In this document: in pieces, positions 63,871-64,000 of the stretch
How the letters are laid out: every line of letters starts with the position of its first letter
Position numbering within the stretch: position 1 is the first letter of the stretch
Assembly: GCF_900156825.1 (NCBI RefSeq)
Contig: NZ_FTOV01000001.1
Location: 310,001-374,000, forward strand
Length of the DNA: 64,000 bases
Source: Chryseobacterium gambrini
GTDB taxonomy: Bacteria; Bacteroidota; Bacteroidia; Flavobacteriales; Weeksellaceae
Direction: 5' to 3'
Notes under the pieces: generated by a model
The model's input: only the letters and a program-made list of their open reading frames with translations
What the model was told of the DNA's origin: nothing
Database searches by the model: none
Translations under genes and position numbers: made by a program

Positions 63871-64000
63871 ATGAAAAAAACTATTAATGTTTCTAACCAG
63901 GGAGCGACTCTGGATACAGGCAGAAGAAATTTTTTGAAACTGAGCGGTGTAGGTCTTGCTCTTGCAGGTCTTACCATGATCGGTTGTGATGACGATAATT
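63871..64000 (+). CDS. Tat-signal lipoprotein, partial (likely ferritin-like domain family)
   Basis: The first 43 residues are visible before the window ends. MKKTINVSNQGATLDTGRRNFLKLSGVGLALAGLTMIGCDDDN carries a twin-arginine motif (GRRNFLKLSG) and a lipobox (MIGC), so the protein is probably exported folded and lipid-anchored. In Chryseobacterium this opening is typical of ferritin-like domain proteins that occur in pairs; that identification is from memory and cannot be checked in the visible part. Confidence 0.65.
   Translation, partial: MKKTINVSNQGATLDTGRRNFLKLSGVGLALAGLTMIGCDDDN

Overview
The window is a chromosomal segment of a low-G+C Bacteroidota bacterium, most likely Chryseobacterium or a close relative in the Flavobacteriia. 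Four things point there. Several genes carry the flavobacterial promoter form TTG-N19/20-TAnnTTTG. Shine-Dalgarno sequences are mostly absent. Lineage-typical families are present (HYC_CC_PP, DUF3347, DUF2723, TssN, PA2169). F1-ATPase atpD-atpC sit apart from the other ATP synthase genes. I see no rRNA, tRNA, CRISPR array or intact transposase gene.

Layout. 0-16 kb is mostly housekeeping: sugar phosphomutase, aminotransferase, kdsB, LolA-like protein, glutathione peroxidase, a large DUF3857/transglutaminase-like protein, ribF and atpDC. 16-21 kb holds a B12-type radical SAM protein carrying an interspersed repeat inside its reading frame, then a probable sulfonolipid (capnine) pair: a cysteate-synthase-like PLP enzyme followed by a cysteate acyltransferase-like enzyme. 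21-29 kb has two large polytopic membrane proteins, an AT-rich orphan lipoprotein with an odd noncoding tail, DUF1697 and kdsA. 29-36 kb has a TonB-dependent receptor and a copper module (HYC_CC_PP, DUF3347, and a multicopper oxidase fused to metal-binding domains and a CopB-like tail). 36-40 kb is a tightly coupled operon of two divergent AlkB-like 2OG-Fe(II) oxygenases, a lipoprotein and an FAD monooxygenase. 40-44 kb has a secreted lipoprotein, a frameshifted small membrane gene, rpoD and an S1/P1 nuclease. 44.6-47.8 kb is a small operon of Bacteroidota-type (T6SSiii) type VI secretion genes, tssG-tssN-tssK, detached from the rest of that system. 48-58 kb is mixed: class V aminotransferase, a DtxR/MntR-type regulator with a visible operator, threonine aldolase, a LexA-like repressor between two long gene-poor stretches, PA2169, HAD, a 56-residue membrane protein, OmpH and an aldo/keto reductase. 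58-64 kb has NDH-2, a ClC channel, and an ECF sigma factor/RskA-type anti-sigma pair divergent from a fasciclin-domain gene and a Tat-signal lipoprotein, recalling the mycobacterial SigK-RskA-MPT70/83 arrangement.

The noncoding DNA is informative. A ~165-bp inverted-repeat element occurs in at least three copies (36.0, 40.2 and 49.2 kb, the middle one inverted), and several other interspersed repeats are visible. The strongest leads are the cysteate synthase/acyltransferase pair, the fasciclin-linked sigma/anti-sigma locus (whose sigma gene seems to start with ATT), the tandem 2OG-Fe oxygenase operon, and the split T6SSiii operon.
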